Source: Nymphaea colorata (Eukaryota; Streptophyta; Magnoliopsida; Nymphaeales; Nymphaeaceae). From it: DNA of 33,038 nt. The stretch's first letter is position 1. Each line of letters starts with the position of its first letter. A program made the position numbers and the translations under genes. Below, in pieces: positions 20,997 to 31,360 of the stretch. The notes beneath the pieces are model-generated. The model searched no databases. It was not told where the DNA came from and was given only the letters and a program-made list of their open reading frames with translations. Location: the NCBI RefSeq assembly GCF_008831285.2, contig NW_022204896.1, forward strand, positions 1 through 33,038. The letters are read 5' to 3'.

Positions 20997-21336
20997 ATAT
21001 GTTTATGTAAATCATATTTTTCAAAACATTTTCAAAAGAAACCTTCTAATATGGCTTTAGAGACTTACCTCAGACTCTTGCATGAGTCCAAGCTCTCCTC
21101 CGGCCTACATCAAACTTGAAGTCAGATGTTTTAACTTATCTTTAATCTCATGAAGACATACATGTATATACATGTTATATACATATGTGTGCACATGATT
21201 ATTTTTTTCATTTTCTCTTTATGTTTACATATTTCATTTTATAAATTTTCATATATATATATATAAATGCATATACACATGTGTTCTATTTTCTCTCTCT
21301 AGAGCCTTTTGTTCGTCTCTTCAAGACAAATGTATT

Positions 21337-21348
21337 CTCCTAAAAATT

Positions 21349-21390
<42 letters not shown>

Positions 21391-21400
21391 ATATATTTCT
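21337..21400. repeat. (TA)n microsatellite
   Basis: About 15 TA units, then ATGTATGTATATATAT. Related TA- and GTA-rich strings begin at 21160. Confidence 0.9.
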
Positions 21401-21507
21401 CTTTTTCTTTCCCTCTCTATTTAAGTTAAGACTTCATTTTCAAAAGCTTATACAAATATGTAATATATCTCATTCTATTTCAAAATATTCCCTTTAATGA
21501 TCTTTGA

Positions 21508-21530
21508 AGTCTCTCTCTCTCTCTCTCTTT
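21508..21530. repeat. (CT)n microsatellite
   Basis: An uninterrupted run of about ten CT units within the older LTR. Confidence 0.9.
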
Positions 21531-22129
21531 TATAAGAATATTGCATCTCTTCCGTTCCTTTTTAACATTTTCCTCTCATGATTTTTTATATCTATTGACT
21601 TCACTAAGACCAAAAATCAAGTAATGATCCAATATTGGATTCATGTTTGATGGTCTATAACGCGAATCCATTTTCAAAAACTTTTATTTCTTATATATGA
21701 TATTTATCAAAACAAAAATCTTATATGTATGTTATGGTTGGAATGCTCTTAGGTTGAAATATTTTTTTTCCTTTAATGTAGGATCAATGCATTCATGCAT
21801 TCTCACCCACTTAATTTCACTTATGATCACAAGCACTTCTCTAAAAGAACTTAAGCAAGATGAGATGGAACTCTAAGTAGGTGGTAACCAAATTAGAGCA
21901 AAACCTCAAACCTACTTGAAGTCTTAAGAGAACACTTAAGTGATTTCAAAATGATTTCCAAATGATATTTATAAAGATTTATCAATTCGAGTTTTTACCA
22001 AAATGTCTCACATTCTCAAGTGATTCTTCAAGAATCTTTTCAAAAGTTTGAAACATCAAACTTTCAATATTTTTCTACACCGCATATAGAATTAAAAAGA
22101 TGTTTAAGTTAAAACGAAATGCATCAATG

Positions 22130-22286
22130 ATAAACATAGCCCTTGGGTTGACTACCTCCGGTAAAGGCGCCGGCAACGGTCGATCCTCGTACTGACGGGC
22201 AAATCTCTTTCTTTCCTATTTCAAAACAAAACCTCATTTTTCTGGAGCACTCCAAAACCAAATACCAAAAATTTTGGGGATGCGAA
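22130..22286 (+). repeat. 3' end of an LTR (copy 2)
   Basis: 22180-22286 is the direct match to 14656-14762 (about 92 percent). 22130-22178 (TAAACATAGCCCTTGG...AAGGCGCC) is inverted relative to 14603-14655. After GCGAA the similarity stops, and no primer-site motif follows here. Confidence 0.75.
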
Positions 22287-23038
22287 TAATGAAGATTTTA
22301 GGAGAAAGAGGCTAGCCCATTGGTATGGTGATCAACAATTGCTGCCACCATTGATAGGAGTAAGCGATCCAAAGTCTAAATTTCCTCAAGCTTGACAAGT
22401 CATGTTTCCTACATGCATGTGCGGGGATTAGATTTTGGATTTCTAAAATTTGTTTTATATGAAGATTTAAAAAAATATTTTTATACTTCAGCAATTTTGA
22501 AGATCACTTTGGTTTGGGATTAACAAATTAATCTTAGATTTTGGCAGTTGAAAAGTAATGATTTGGTTTGATCCTAAAATTGGAATTTTGAATTCAAAAA
22601 TTGGGAGTTTGGAATTTTAATAAGTTGGGGATTTGGATAATTGAAGTTTATTTAGTTGTTTTTGAAACTAGGATTGAGAATTGGACCTTGGAAGTTGGCT
22701 AGACTGTAAAATTTTGAAGACAGTCTGAGTTTTCAAACTTGATTAAAAAAAATTCTTGAGGGCCTTGGAACCAGAATTTGGTTTTGAAACCAAAATATAG
22801 AAATTGGGTGATGAAAAGTTGGACTAGGTAATTAGATCTTGGAGGTCAAGATTTTGGGCTTGGAATGATTGGAACTTGATTAATTCAGAATTTTTTGAAA
22901 TATCTTTGGATTTGAGTTTTTGAGACTTGAACCTAGTTTGAAAAATATTGGTGTTTTGTGAGTTTTGAGAAACTTGATTTTATTTGGTTGGTTTTGATCC
23001 TAGAATGAGGTTTGAAAATTGGAAATTAGGAGTCCAAG
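22287..23038. repeat. GT-rich low-complexity tract (first part)
   Basis: Degenerate repetition of TTGGAATTTTGA, TTTTGAAA and GGATTTGG words. It is the complement of the texture at 13500-14350. Short frames only, no gene. Confidence 0.6.
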
Positions 23039-23046
23039 TTTAGATG

Positions 23047-23262
23047 TAGGGGTGGGCATCAGGCCGGGTCGGCCTTATATCCAAAACATTGGGCCCCGGC
23101 ACGGTTATAATAAAAAAATCTTTAATAATAAAATGCTATTTTTAAATATTAATGGGCTGAGTCGAGCCCCATTGGGCCGGGCCGGGTGTTTGGGGCCTGG
23201 GTTGGGTTTTTTGGCCCTAGACCCAGGCCCCTGCCGGCGACCCTTCCTGGTGCCCACTCCTA
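23047..23262. mobile_element. 216-bp hAT-type MITE
   Basis: The left terminus TAGGGGTGGGCATCAGG pairs with the right terminus, whose reverse complement is TAGGAGTGGGCACCAGG. Over 26 bp, 21 positions agree. The flanking octamers TTTAGATG (23039-23046) and TTCCGATG (23263-23270) agree at 6 of 8 positions, a plausible aged 8-bp target duplication. The ends are GGCCGGG-rich and the centre is AT-rich, with no coding capacity. It interrupts the GT-rich tract. Confidence 0.75.
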
Positions 23263-23270
23263 TTCCGATG

Positions 23271-24100
23271 TAGGGAATTTTCTTGATTTTGGAAAATTGA
23301 AATTTTGATAATGGTCATGAAAATCTGCTTGATTTTGAGTAGACTAAGGACTGAAAATTGATTTGAGTTTGGTTTTGAGGAAAGCCTGATCATAGAATAC
23401 ATTTGAAAACGATATTGAAAATTATAGTTTGCAGCCATTTTGGAAATTTTGTGTTTTTTGCATCAAAATAAGGAGGTGCCCAAGTTTTTGTCAAAATATG
23501 ACTTAGTTATGGTAGCGATTCTGATTTGACTCACTAAAATCTTGGGCTAGGAGAGTGAATGCATTCTTGAAGTGAGTGCATGCATGCCTCCATAAGATAA
23601 ACTGTATGTTCATTCATACTTTATTCTATTCCTCTCCATGCACAATTTAATTAGATCTCACATAGACATTGGTTCACCTTGGAAGTAGGAAATTTATGAG
23701 TAAGGTCCATGAGCTTAGTTAGGTTTTGAAATTTTGGATTTGAAAATTGATGGAATTCCAAGATTCATTTTGACAAGTTGATTTCAACTCATTTTGGTTA
23801 GAACGTAAGAAAAACTGGGTTCATTTGGTTTTGAAACCCAATTTTTAGGGAATAAACTGCTGGGTGGGAAAATCACATTTTTGGATTCTACTAGGTTTTT
23901 TGGGACAAAACATTTTGAAAGATTGGTTTCAATTGGAGTGCATGGCTTCTGTAGAGTTGATAAATTTTGATTTTGGAACTACCTTGAAAATACCTATTTC
24001 CAAATGGCCTTTGTAAAAATTGGATTTCTTATGTTGCTGTCAACTTGACCAAAAGCCTTGTACTTGGATCAAAAGATATCTTTTAGAACATAACTAGATA
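23271..24100. repeat. GT-rich low-complexity tract (second part)
   Basis: The same TTTTGAAA/TTGGATTT texture resumes after the MITE and fades towards 24100. No coding signature. Confidence 0.6.
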
Positions 24101-25301
24101 AAGCATTTTTGTTAATTGCTGGGTTTTCAACCCATAGAAACGTCTGAAAATTTCAGAAATTTGTATATTGAAATAAACCCAATTTTATTGCCCTTTCCAT
24201 TTACAAGATGGACTGTGCTCATAGCTTAAGTAGATCTGATTCATGGTGGAATTGATTTGATAAGACTATGGAGTCTGATTCATTGCCCATTCATTTGTAC
24301 TTCACTCATCTTTCTCTTTTCACATACATCGCTAAAAACCATCCATCACATAGATGAATGATCCAAATTCTATTCCAAGCTATGGTGGTCTCGTCATCAT
24401 GATTACACACGGATGAGACTGTTTTAAAATCAGATTTTTGTTTATGGGATAGGTTGATTTTGAAAATGCCATTTTCTGGTTTTCAAAACAGAGCTTAGGT
24501 TTAGAATGATTGTGAAAATCATGAGAATTCAAGCACAAATAATTTTAATGTATACATTTTACGTGGCAACCCAGCTTGACCTTATTCCTGCTTTCAAACT
24601 AAAGCAAGAAAACCCACCCTGCATGCATTGGCCATTTTCGTCCATAATTCATGCGATGAACTTGTATAGAGCACTCTTTCTTTTTTAGCAAGATTGTTAT
24701 GTGTTTGAAATCAATGTATTTGATTGTGATGATATAGCATCTTAGGAACTAGAATTAGGGGAAAGTACACCAAGGATTCTGTTTCTAGGACAGTAATGTG
24801 ACTGTCAATTTGAGTGGAATCTCACCTGTCTTGACTCAATGCTGTCCATTTTGAGGAGCATGAGTCAAGCAAGACCACCGTAACACATGCTGTAAGAATG
24901 GCCAAATGGACGTGTGGCCATTCCTACTCGAATTTGAAGTTGGTTTAGTCAAATCACCATGTTCATGGCTAACCGAAATTAGTTCACTGTGAACCACGGA
25001 TTTGGGTAAAGGACTGTCATAAACCAGGGCCAATAGGCTGGTTACTGATTGATTTATGGCATCATGACACCAATTTTTTCCTTTGTAAACTATAGATCAG
25101 CCTTGCTTGTTACTGAAAAATGGCAGTGATATGCCCATTAAATTACACATTAGTAAGATCAGGGGTGTTTGAACCCTTGATTTTGGCTCAATAGGAGGTG
25201 GTGATAGCCTCACCATGGTTGCTGCTAATCAGGCCATGGAGAAGGCTGTCTGGCCACGCTTGCAGCCTGCCTCTTAATAGCTGCTCGACAGGACTGATTC
25301 C
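24101..25301. other. No gene recognised; one perfect hairpin at 24896-24923
   Basis: AT-rich. GAATGGCCA (24896-24904) and TGGCCATTC (24915-24923) form a 9-bp inverted repeat with a 10-base loop. No TIR or coding motif is seen around it. Confidence 0.5.
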
Positions 25302-25318
25302 TTTTTTTTTTTTTTTTT
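25302..25318. repeat. T17 homopolymer
   Basis: An uninterrupted T run. On the minus strand it could be the A-tail of a retroposed sequence, but no LINE or SINE body was recognised next to it. Confidence 0.85.
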
Positions 25319-25976
25319 AGCAATAGCCATGCACTTTAATCCATTAACCCATTGAAATAAAATGCAAGATGAGGAGGATGACCTGAGTGAATGGAAAGGT
25401 TGAGGCGAGTGCAAGGTGGACCCTAGAGACACTGGGTTTGGTGGACCCAATATGCCTCAAGAGGGAGATAGGAGCACTTAGCTGCAGCCCTCTATTGCGG
25501 CACTAAGTTGCTGGAGCTGGAGGCATTTAAAGCAGGGAAGGAGGATGCCTGGAACAGGCAGAACAGGGTACGTCAGGCTGGGCTCGACGTGAAGGTCAGA
25601 GAACGCCTAGGCTGATGGTGCTCGGTTCAGGGTGTTAGACCTGAAAGTTGGGCCGGGTCACCTTGGCTGGAGCTTGATGGAATGACATCTGGACTGAGCA
25701 AACTCCCGCCAGAATCCAAGCTCAAGATGCTAGGATTTGAAGTCGAGCAAGATGCTTCATCTGGACTCGGTTTGAAGGCTGTGAGGTTTGAGGCGTCAAA
25801 GTGAGATATTTGAGCTAGATGCCTACTTTGATGGAGCCTAGGGTGAGGCTTTGGTTGGAATCCACCTCACTGAGAGCTACAGTAGTTGTTACTTTGGAGC
25901 TGCTTCAGCTAGCAGGAGAGAGATCTTTGGGGCAGTTTCAGCTGGCTGGAGAGGAATCCCCTCCTAGTATGCATGG
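25319..25976. other. No gene recognised; GC-richer than the surroundings
   Basis: Contains many GGAG/CTGGAG words and a pair of similar segments (TTCAGCTAGCAGGAGAG near 25907 and TTCAGCTGGCTGGAGAG near 25937). Frames are short. It is the target of the element at 25985. Confidence 0.45.
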
Positions 25977-25984
25977 GGTCCAAT

Positions 25985-26998
25985 TAGGCCTGGGCATCGG
26001 GCCGGGCCGGGCCGGCCCGGGCCAGACCGACCCATTTAGTCAATGTCATTAATGGCCCGTATTTGAATCGGGTCTGCCCGCTACCCGGCCCGATTATTAA
26101 GATCAGGGTACCGGGCCTGGTTAACCTCATCTGAGGCCCAACCTGGCCCGTTTTGTTAACTGCCGGGCCGGGCCGGGTAATACCATAGTGGGATGGCCTT
26201 GGTGGTGGATGAGGTGGATGAGGGTGCGCAAACTGCATCTGCAGTGGTCAGGAGGTGGAATCCATTGGCGCTGGAGAGGTTGCAGAAGCTGCTGCTACTG
26301 ATGGTAGGATAATGATGATAGGGAAGGGGAGGAGGAGGGTGCGACTGATGACACTGGAACTGCGTGGAACTCCATTGGCGGTGGAGGAGGAGGTTGCTGG
26401 TCCATGGGTCTCATGTGCCTCTCCGTCTGATGATGGAGGCTGCTGCCATCCATTGGCTTCTCTCCGCCAAACCTACTGCGATTTGGCAGTGTCCCTTTCG
26501 CCCTAGAAATCTTCAGATATGAATTAGGAATCCCTCTCTCTCATTTGGCTTATGATGGGGATGGATTGGGCAAAAGGAAAGGAGAACCGCTGGATGGTAT
26601 TTGGGGCTGATCTTACCTGCTGTGATGAAGAGTGCCCCCCAACGCTTGTTAGTCCAATAGTCTGCCATGAGGTGCCTTGGTGGTGGACTGGAAGTCGATG
26701 GCAAAGGTGGCAGACGAGCGGTGAGGCAACGGTGGTGGCGTCAAGGCCTACTCAACACACACATTTCTCCTATCAAAAAGCTAAATTCCGTTTGGTAAAA
26801 AGTTTTATGTATGAAGAGAACCACCTAACGTGCCTAACGGGCCCCAATGGGCCCAATAGCTGAACCCGGACCCAGCCTGTTATGATGTCGGGCTGGGCCG
26901 GGCACAATTAATTAAAACCTGATAAGATAAAACAAGTACCGGGACCCGGGCCCGGGTACCAGGTACTCGCCGGTGGCCCAACCCAGCACCCAGGCCTA
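25985..26998. mobile_element. Complete non-autonomous hAT-like element (1014 bp)
   Basis: Perfect 8-bp target duplication GGTCCAAT at 25977-25984 and 26999-27006. Termini are TAGGCCTGGGCATCGGGCC on the left and, reverse-complemented, TAGGCCTGGGTGCTGGGTT on the right. The first 10 bases are identical, and 18 of 24 agree with all mismatches transitions. Both subterminal zones (about 200 and 180 bp) are packed with GGCCCGG-type words. The left zone is colinear with the stretch at 4123-4290. The middle (about 26200-26815) is not terminus-like. It holds CCATTGG-containing repeats and a short plus frame (26255-26506) of unknown nature, possibly captured host DNA. No transposase is encoded, so the element relied on a hAT transposase in trans. 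Confidence 0.87.
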
Positions 26999-27006
26999 GG
27001 TCCAAT

Positions 27007-29774
27007 TTATAGGCACCAAGTCATTAGTGTTGGAATTTGGTCAATTTTATTGGAACCAGATGAGATCAAGGGGAAGAATCCCACTTGATTTTTGCATGGG
27101 AAAGAAGTCACCATGCATGCAATGTGCACCAACTTCCCTACCAATCGATTTCTTTCTTTTGTTAAACTTGTCCCAAAACTAGGAAAGGAAGCATGCTGGT
27201 CTCCTTTCCATGTTTTCGAGGAAGGGTGTCAGCTAGAATTGAGCTGATTCTAGTAAGGTCTGTTTGTTTTTCCAAAGAAGAAATCGAATGAAGAGGAAAG
27301 CACGCCATTCATGTATGTCTCATCTTGATTAACTTGAATTTTTCAAACCTTGAAACTTAGCAATTTTCTGTTCTAAGAGAATAGGCTTCTTGGAAATTTG
27401 ATTTGAAGGGCATGCCCAGCTGGGCTGCTCTTAATTTTTCAAGATTTTTATTTGGTCTCATTCATTCCAAATGAGGGGATAGGGGAGCATGTCCAAAATG
27501 GAGCGTCATTTTCATAGATGCCTCTTTAATTTTCTTTTTTTTTTTTTTTTGAAAACTGGTTAACTTCATGGAGTTGGTCCATTCCGAAAATGTCAGAAGT
27601 GACTAGAGTGAGTTTGTTTGTGCGGCTCTTTTACTTGTTACATATAAGGACAACCTATATAACTTTGATCTAGAATCAGGCAAATTAGAGGAACAAACCT
27701 AGGTTGGGGTTAGTTCTCGGGTTGCTTGGACCACATTGCAGGGGATGTGTTTTCCAAGCTCCCGAAATACGATTCCATCACTACCATCAAATAAATCCCC
27801 ATCCCAACCTAATTCAACTGAGGCAAAAGTTGTGGTTCCCAATCTGGGGCAAGGTGCTTGACATTCCCTTCCAAGGTGAGCTCTTTCCTCATCACTTCTC
27901 TCTCCCTTCTTCATGCAGGAGCATGTATGCTTCAAGATCTCTCTCTATATCATGACGTGTATAGATCATGAGCATGTGTCATTGGATTGAGAATTTGGTT
28001 TCATGAGGTTAGGACTTTTGCCTTTGTGCATTTTTTTCATTTGTAGAGAGATCAATGTGTTTTCGTCAGGGAGATTAAGTTTGTTGATGGGTGTTTGAAG
28101 AGTTTATATGATGATTTTCTGCAAATGCTCATGTTCGTCTGTTTGGGGGCACTTTTTTTGGCCTGCATGTTAGTGCTGTTCAATTCACCCCTTGAAAAGG
28201 ATAGTAGAAGTGGTATTACTATGGAAGCATTGTTTTTTTCTCTTACAAGCAGACATTTGGTTTGATGAAATTGAATCCACTATAAGAATCGATCACATGT
28301 GGTTGTTCTTTCCAGAAGGTGAAACTTTGTCGATTCTATAAGAAAGGAAATCAATGGAAAGAGATGGGTATGTAGAACGTGAAGATCCAAAGCACAAGGA
28401 AAGTGGGAGGATCCCGCTGGTCAGCCAGCAGTAAAAAAACACTAACATTTTGCATCAATCATCCTAGTAATGCCCTTCTCTTTTTCCTTTTTCATTCCTG
28501 CACTAGTTTTAATCTCTATTTGTTAAATCAAATTTATGGTTTTTTTTATATGGATTGAGTAATTTTGATGTTTTTCACAGTCTTTCCTACTATATATGAA
28601 CGTCAATAATAATAATTATTGTGTTGGCACAACTAGTTTTTGTTGATGGCAAGTTGAAGGATAAGCTATTTCGCATCCATCTCATAAGTGTTGAAGGTGA
28701 GTGCAATTTACCTTTTTTGTGTTCGTCCAACGATTCCTAAGGTTATCTACTCTTGTTGATTATGTCATTCAGTTTCTTTTTATTAGTGTCTGTAGACTAA
28801 GGATCCATATAAGGCTTCATGGGCCACTAGCACTCAGAATTACCCATGAGGCTGATTAGGAATGCCTCTTTAAAACCATAAAAGGAGTAATTGACTGCCA
28901 TCAGCCACTAGGTCTTATAGAGCATGTTTTTATTTCATTTTTTTCTATTTAAGGCAAAAGCTGGTAGTTGTTAAAAGTTTTATTATCTTGGTTTTTTCCT
29001 TTTTGTGGCTGTAATATAAGTATAAAGGTCACGGCACAATGATAAATTGGCATGATTTTGAAAAAAATGGATGACTACTGGTGTTTATGGAGACACTACA
29101 AGGAAGCAGTAGTAGATGTGGAGTGCAAAGGTCTGATCACTGTACATATTTTTCAAAAATGATTGAAATCATAATAAAAACACCAAGGAAAATGCTCAAC
29201 TTGTTTATTATGCATCAATAGGATACCTCATACCCAAAGGCTAGAAGCTACCGTCCTTATTTAGAAACATACACCACAACCCTCAGTTCTTTCCTGACCA
29301 GAGAAGTTTTCAAGACTTGAGGTATGTCACATACCATATATATATATATATCTATATATCAGTACTTCATAATGCTTCAGCTTGCAATTTTTTTTAATGC
29401 CCACAGAACTGTTCTGTGTAAACAAGGTATGGACACCAACAAGGTCCTCTGTGTAAACATGGTTTTCCTTTGAATTGTATGAGGTAAACTTTCCTGATAT
29501 ATGATGGTTTTTTCTTGGTATATCTCTAACAGACTGGTATGGAAGTTCACATCTCTCTTCTAAAAGTAACCATCTTAACTGTTGCAAGTTCTGACTTTTG
29601 GATACAATGTGATGCAAATGGAAAAATGCAGGAGTGTGACCTTCCCTATTTAAATAATGTTCATTCTTTAGGATAAGAATGTCTTGTCTACTTTAGTGTT
29701 AAATGTGGTATTCTTCCTTTTTCATCTCTCAAATATAATGACAATGTCATGCTGTTTATATTTTATGTACATAG
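27007..29774. other. No gene recognised; possible single exon-like segment near 28640
   Basis: Mostly AT-rich with T runs. At about 28628-28695 a plus frame reads LVFVDGKLKDKLFRIHLISVEG and runs into a GTGAGT donor-like site. I cannot assign it. A G/C-richer patch at 27690-27880 ends in CCAAGGTGAGC, also donor-like, with frames of unknown nature. Confidence 0.45.
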
Positions 29775-29992
29775 ATTCTAGGTGTTGAAAAAACTGTATC
29801 ACATTAAGGGATTAAGAAGGCATATTTTAATTTGGCATTGCATCTTCATCTTGACAAAAATCTTGGAGATGAGGTAAGCATGATGTTCTCTAGCTAACCA
29901 TTTTTGTTCCTTAAAACTTGTTTCTCATTTTTTTTTTGTATGCATGTGTTTCGCTGCAGGATGAAAAAGAAAAAATTCAGCCCTTACAAAAG
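29775..29992 (+). pseudogene. J-domain (DnaJ/Hsp40) gene fragment, two exons
   Basis: J-domain proteins stimulate the ATPase of Hsp70 through the HPD loop. Exon A (29775-29873) reads ILGVEKTVSH, stop, GIKKAYFNLALHLHLDKNLGDE and ends at a GTAAGC donor. Exon B (29960-29992) is preceded by a CAG acceptor and reads DEKEKIQPLQK, ending at a GTAACA donor. Joined in phase, they follow the J-domain from before helix II to helix III. Two defects are visible: an in-frame TAA at 29805-29807 and HLD in place of the essential HPD. No N-terminal start or following exon (the usual 'VISILGDEEKRxxYD' part) was found within 700 bp. The pattern suggests a dnaJ 6/DNAJC9-like gene, but that is a family guess. Retained splice sites mean it is a duplicated genomic piece and not a processed copy. 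Confidence 0.85.
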
Positions 29993-31360
29993 GTAACAAC
30001 TACTCTTGGCTATACTAAAAAAAAAAAGACTCTCTCCTTAGATCTCTATGTATATAATGTTATCTAGTTTTTATCTTTCACTTATAATGTTACCATATAA
30101 TCTTTTCTTTTCTCCTTTGAAATCTTTGGTTCAAGTCAATGCCATTGTTTAGTTAAAGTCATGTTATGCTCTATGACATGGGTTGATCCTCAAAGTGTCT
30201 CTTTCTATCATTTTTCGTTTCAAATATTTATCTAGTCGACAACTATATCCATACATTCTTCTGTAATGATGTGTATATAGTAGCAGAGCCAATATAAGAA
30301 AGATGCCAATATTACTACATAGTGTATAGAATTAGGATGGTATGTTCCCTCTATTATCTTTATCCTTAACCTTCGTTCATTTTTGTTAGAAAAAATTGTT
30401 TGAATTTGAAAGCTTCCTATTTGGTGTGTGCAAGCCTTTGTGTGTGTGTGTGTGTGTTTGTCCAGTCCCATATGCAATGGAAAGAAAGTGGTTCAATGGT
30501 GATTGCTTACTATTAACATTTCTTGTAGTTATGTAATAACTCTTGAAATTAAACATTATCAACAAGCTATTACTTATGTCTTAAGGTTTGAATTTCCTCC
30601 CATGTTAGGTCGAAGGCAAAGATTTCTTGTTGCTGAATCTCTAGAATGGTTTTCAAAAGTGAAACAAAATTTGATGTAGAAGCTCCTGTGCTAGCCAAAA
30701 GATCCATAGTGCTTAACCATAACGGAAATCCATCTTTTGTCATTTGAACTGGGCAATCAAGTATATCAGCTCCATCGTATATAGCTTGTTGTTAAAAGTG
30801 TATTTGTGTCTTATCATAATAAATTGATGCACACCTAGGACTGAGGTATGGTTTGAGACCTCACTGAAGAAAACTGAAGCACCAAGTTTGAAATGTTAGG
30901 CATGTAATGAGATGACAACTCAGCAAAGACAACATGGCATATCATAAAATGACAAAAAAAAATATTATCTGCTGGTATTAGATTATATTCATAAGTTCAT
31001 ACAACTTACATAATTAAGCCCTTTTGGCAAAATTTATTATGCTCCCATCTACTGAATCTAGTAAACTGGAAGAAGCTGGAGAGCTTAACAGGCTTTCAAC
31101 CAATAATCTAAAACCATAAGAAACTGCTTATGAAGGGAACTACATATTATACACCAAGAAGAACTATGCCTATTTGCTAAGACGACATCACAAGTATGAG
31201 TTGAGACTTTCCATGGCATGTGTACCAAAAGGTAAGCACAAACACATGTACATAATATATACACAAGGTGAGTGGCACTAGAACATTTATGTGTGGGCCC
31301 CACATAGCCTGCACGGCTGAGTCTCACCCAATGGTGAGGCCAATCCTAGGAGGCTAAATC
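29993..31360. other. No gene recognised; (TG)n at about 30438-30458
   Basis: AT-rich with only short frames. A TG dinucleotide run of about 10 units is the only repeat of note. The missing downstream exons of the J-domain gene were not found here. Confidence 0.5.

Larger units (their letters stand above)
14603..22286 (+). mobile_element. Decayed, pol-less LTR retrotransposon (Tat/Ogre-like?) with nested copia insert
   Basis: Components in order: LTR end (to 14764), primer site (14767), a gag-like broken frame (15556-16419), a minisatellite, a purine tract AACAAAGAGAGG (about 16704-16716), TGTAATTAGCCC as a possible LTR start (16722), and a second LTR end at 22286. Subtracting the nested copia element and its target duplication leaves about 3.0 kb for the second LTR. 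The internal region is only about 1.95 kb, with no protease, RT or integrase, so the element depended on a partner. The left limit of the first LTR was not found, and the two LTRs agree clearly only at their ends. The whole reconstruction is therefore inferential. Confidence 0.45.

Noticed and set aside
26513-26863. Overlapping frames on both strands inside the hAT-like element
   Set aside because: They run into the GC-rich terminus, match nothing I recognise and have no conserved pattern.
27699-27955. Overlapping frames on both strands at a GC-richer patch
   Set aside because: No domain recognised. A donor-like GTGAGC alone does not support an exon.
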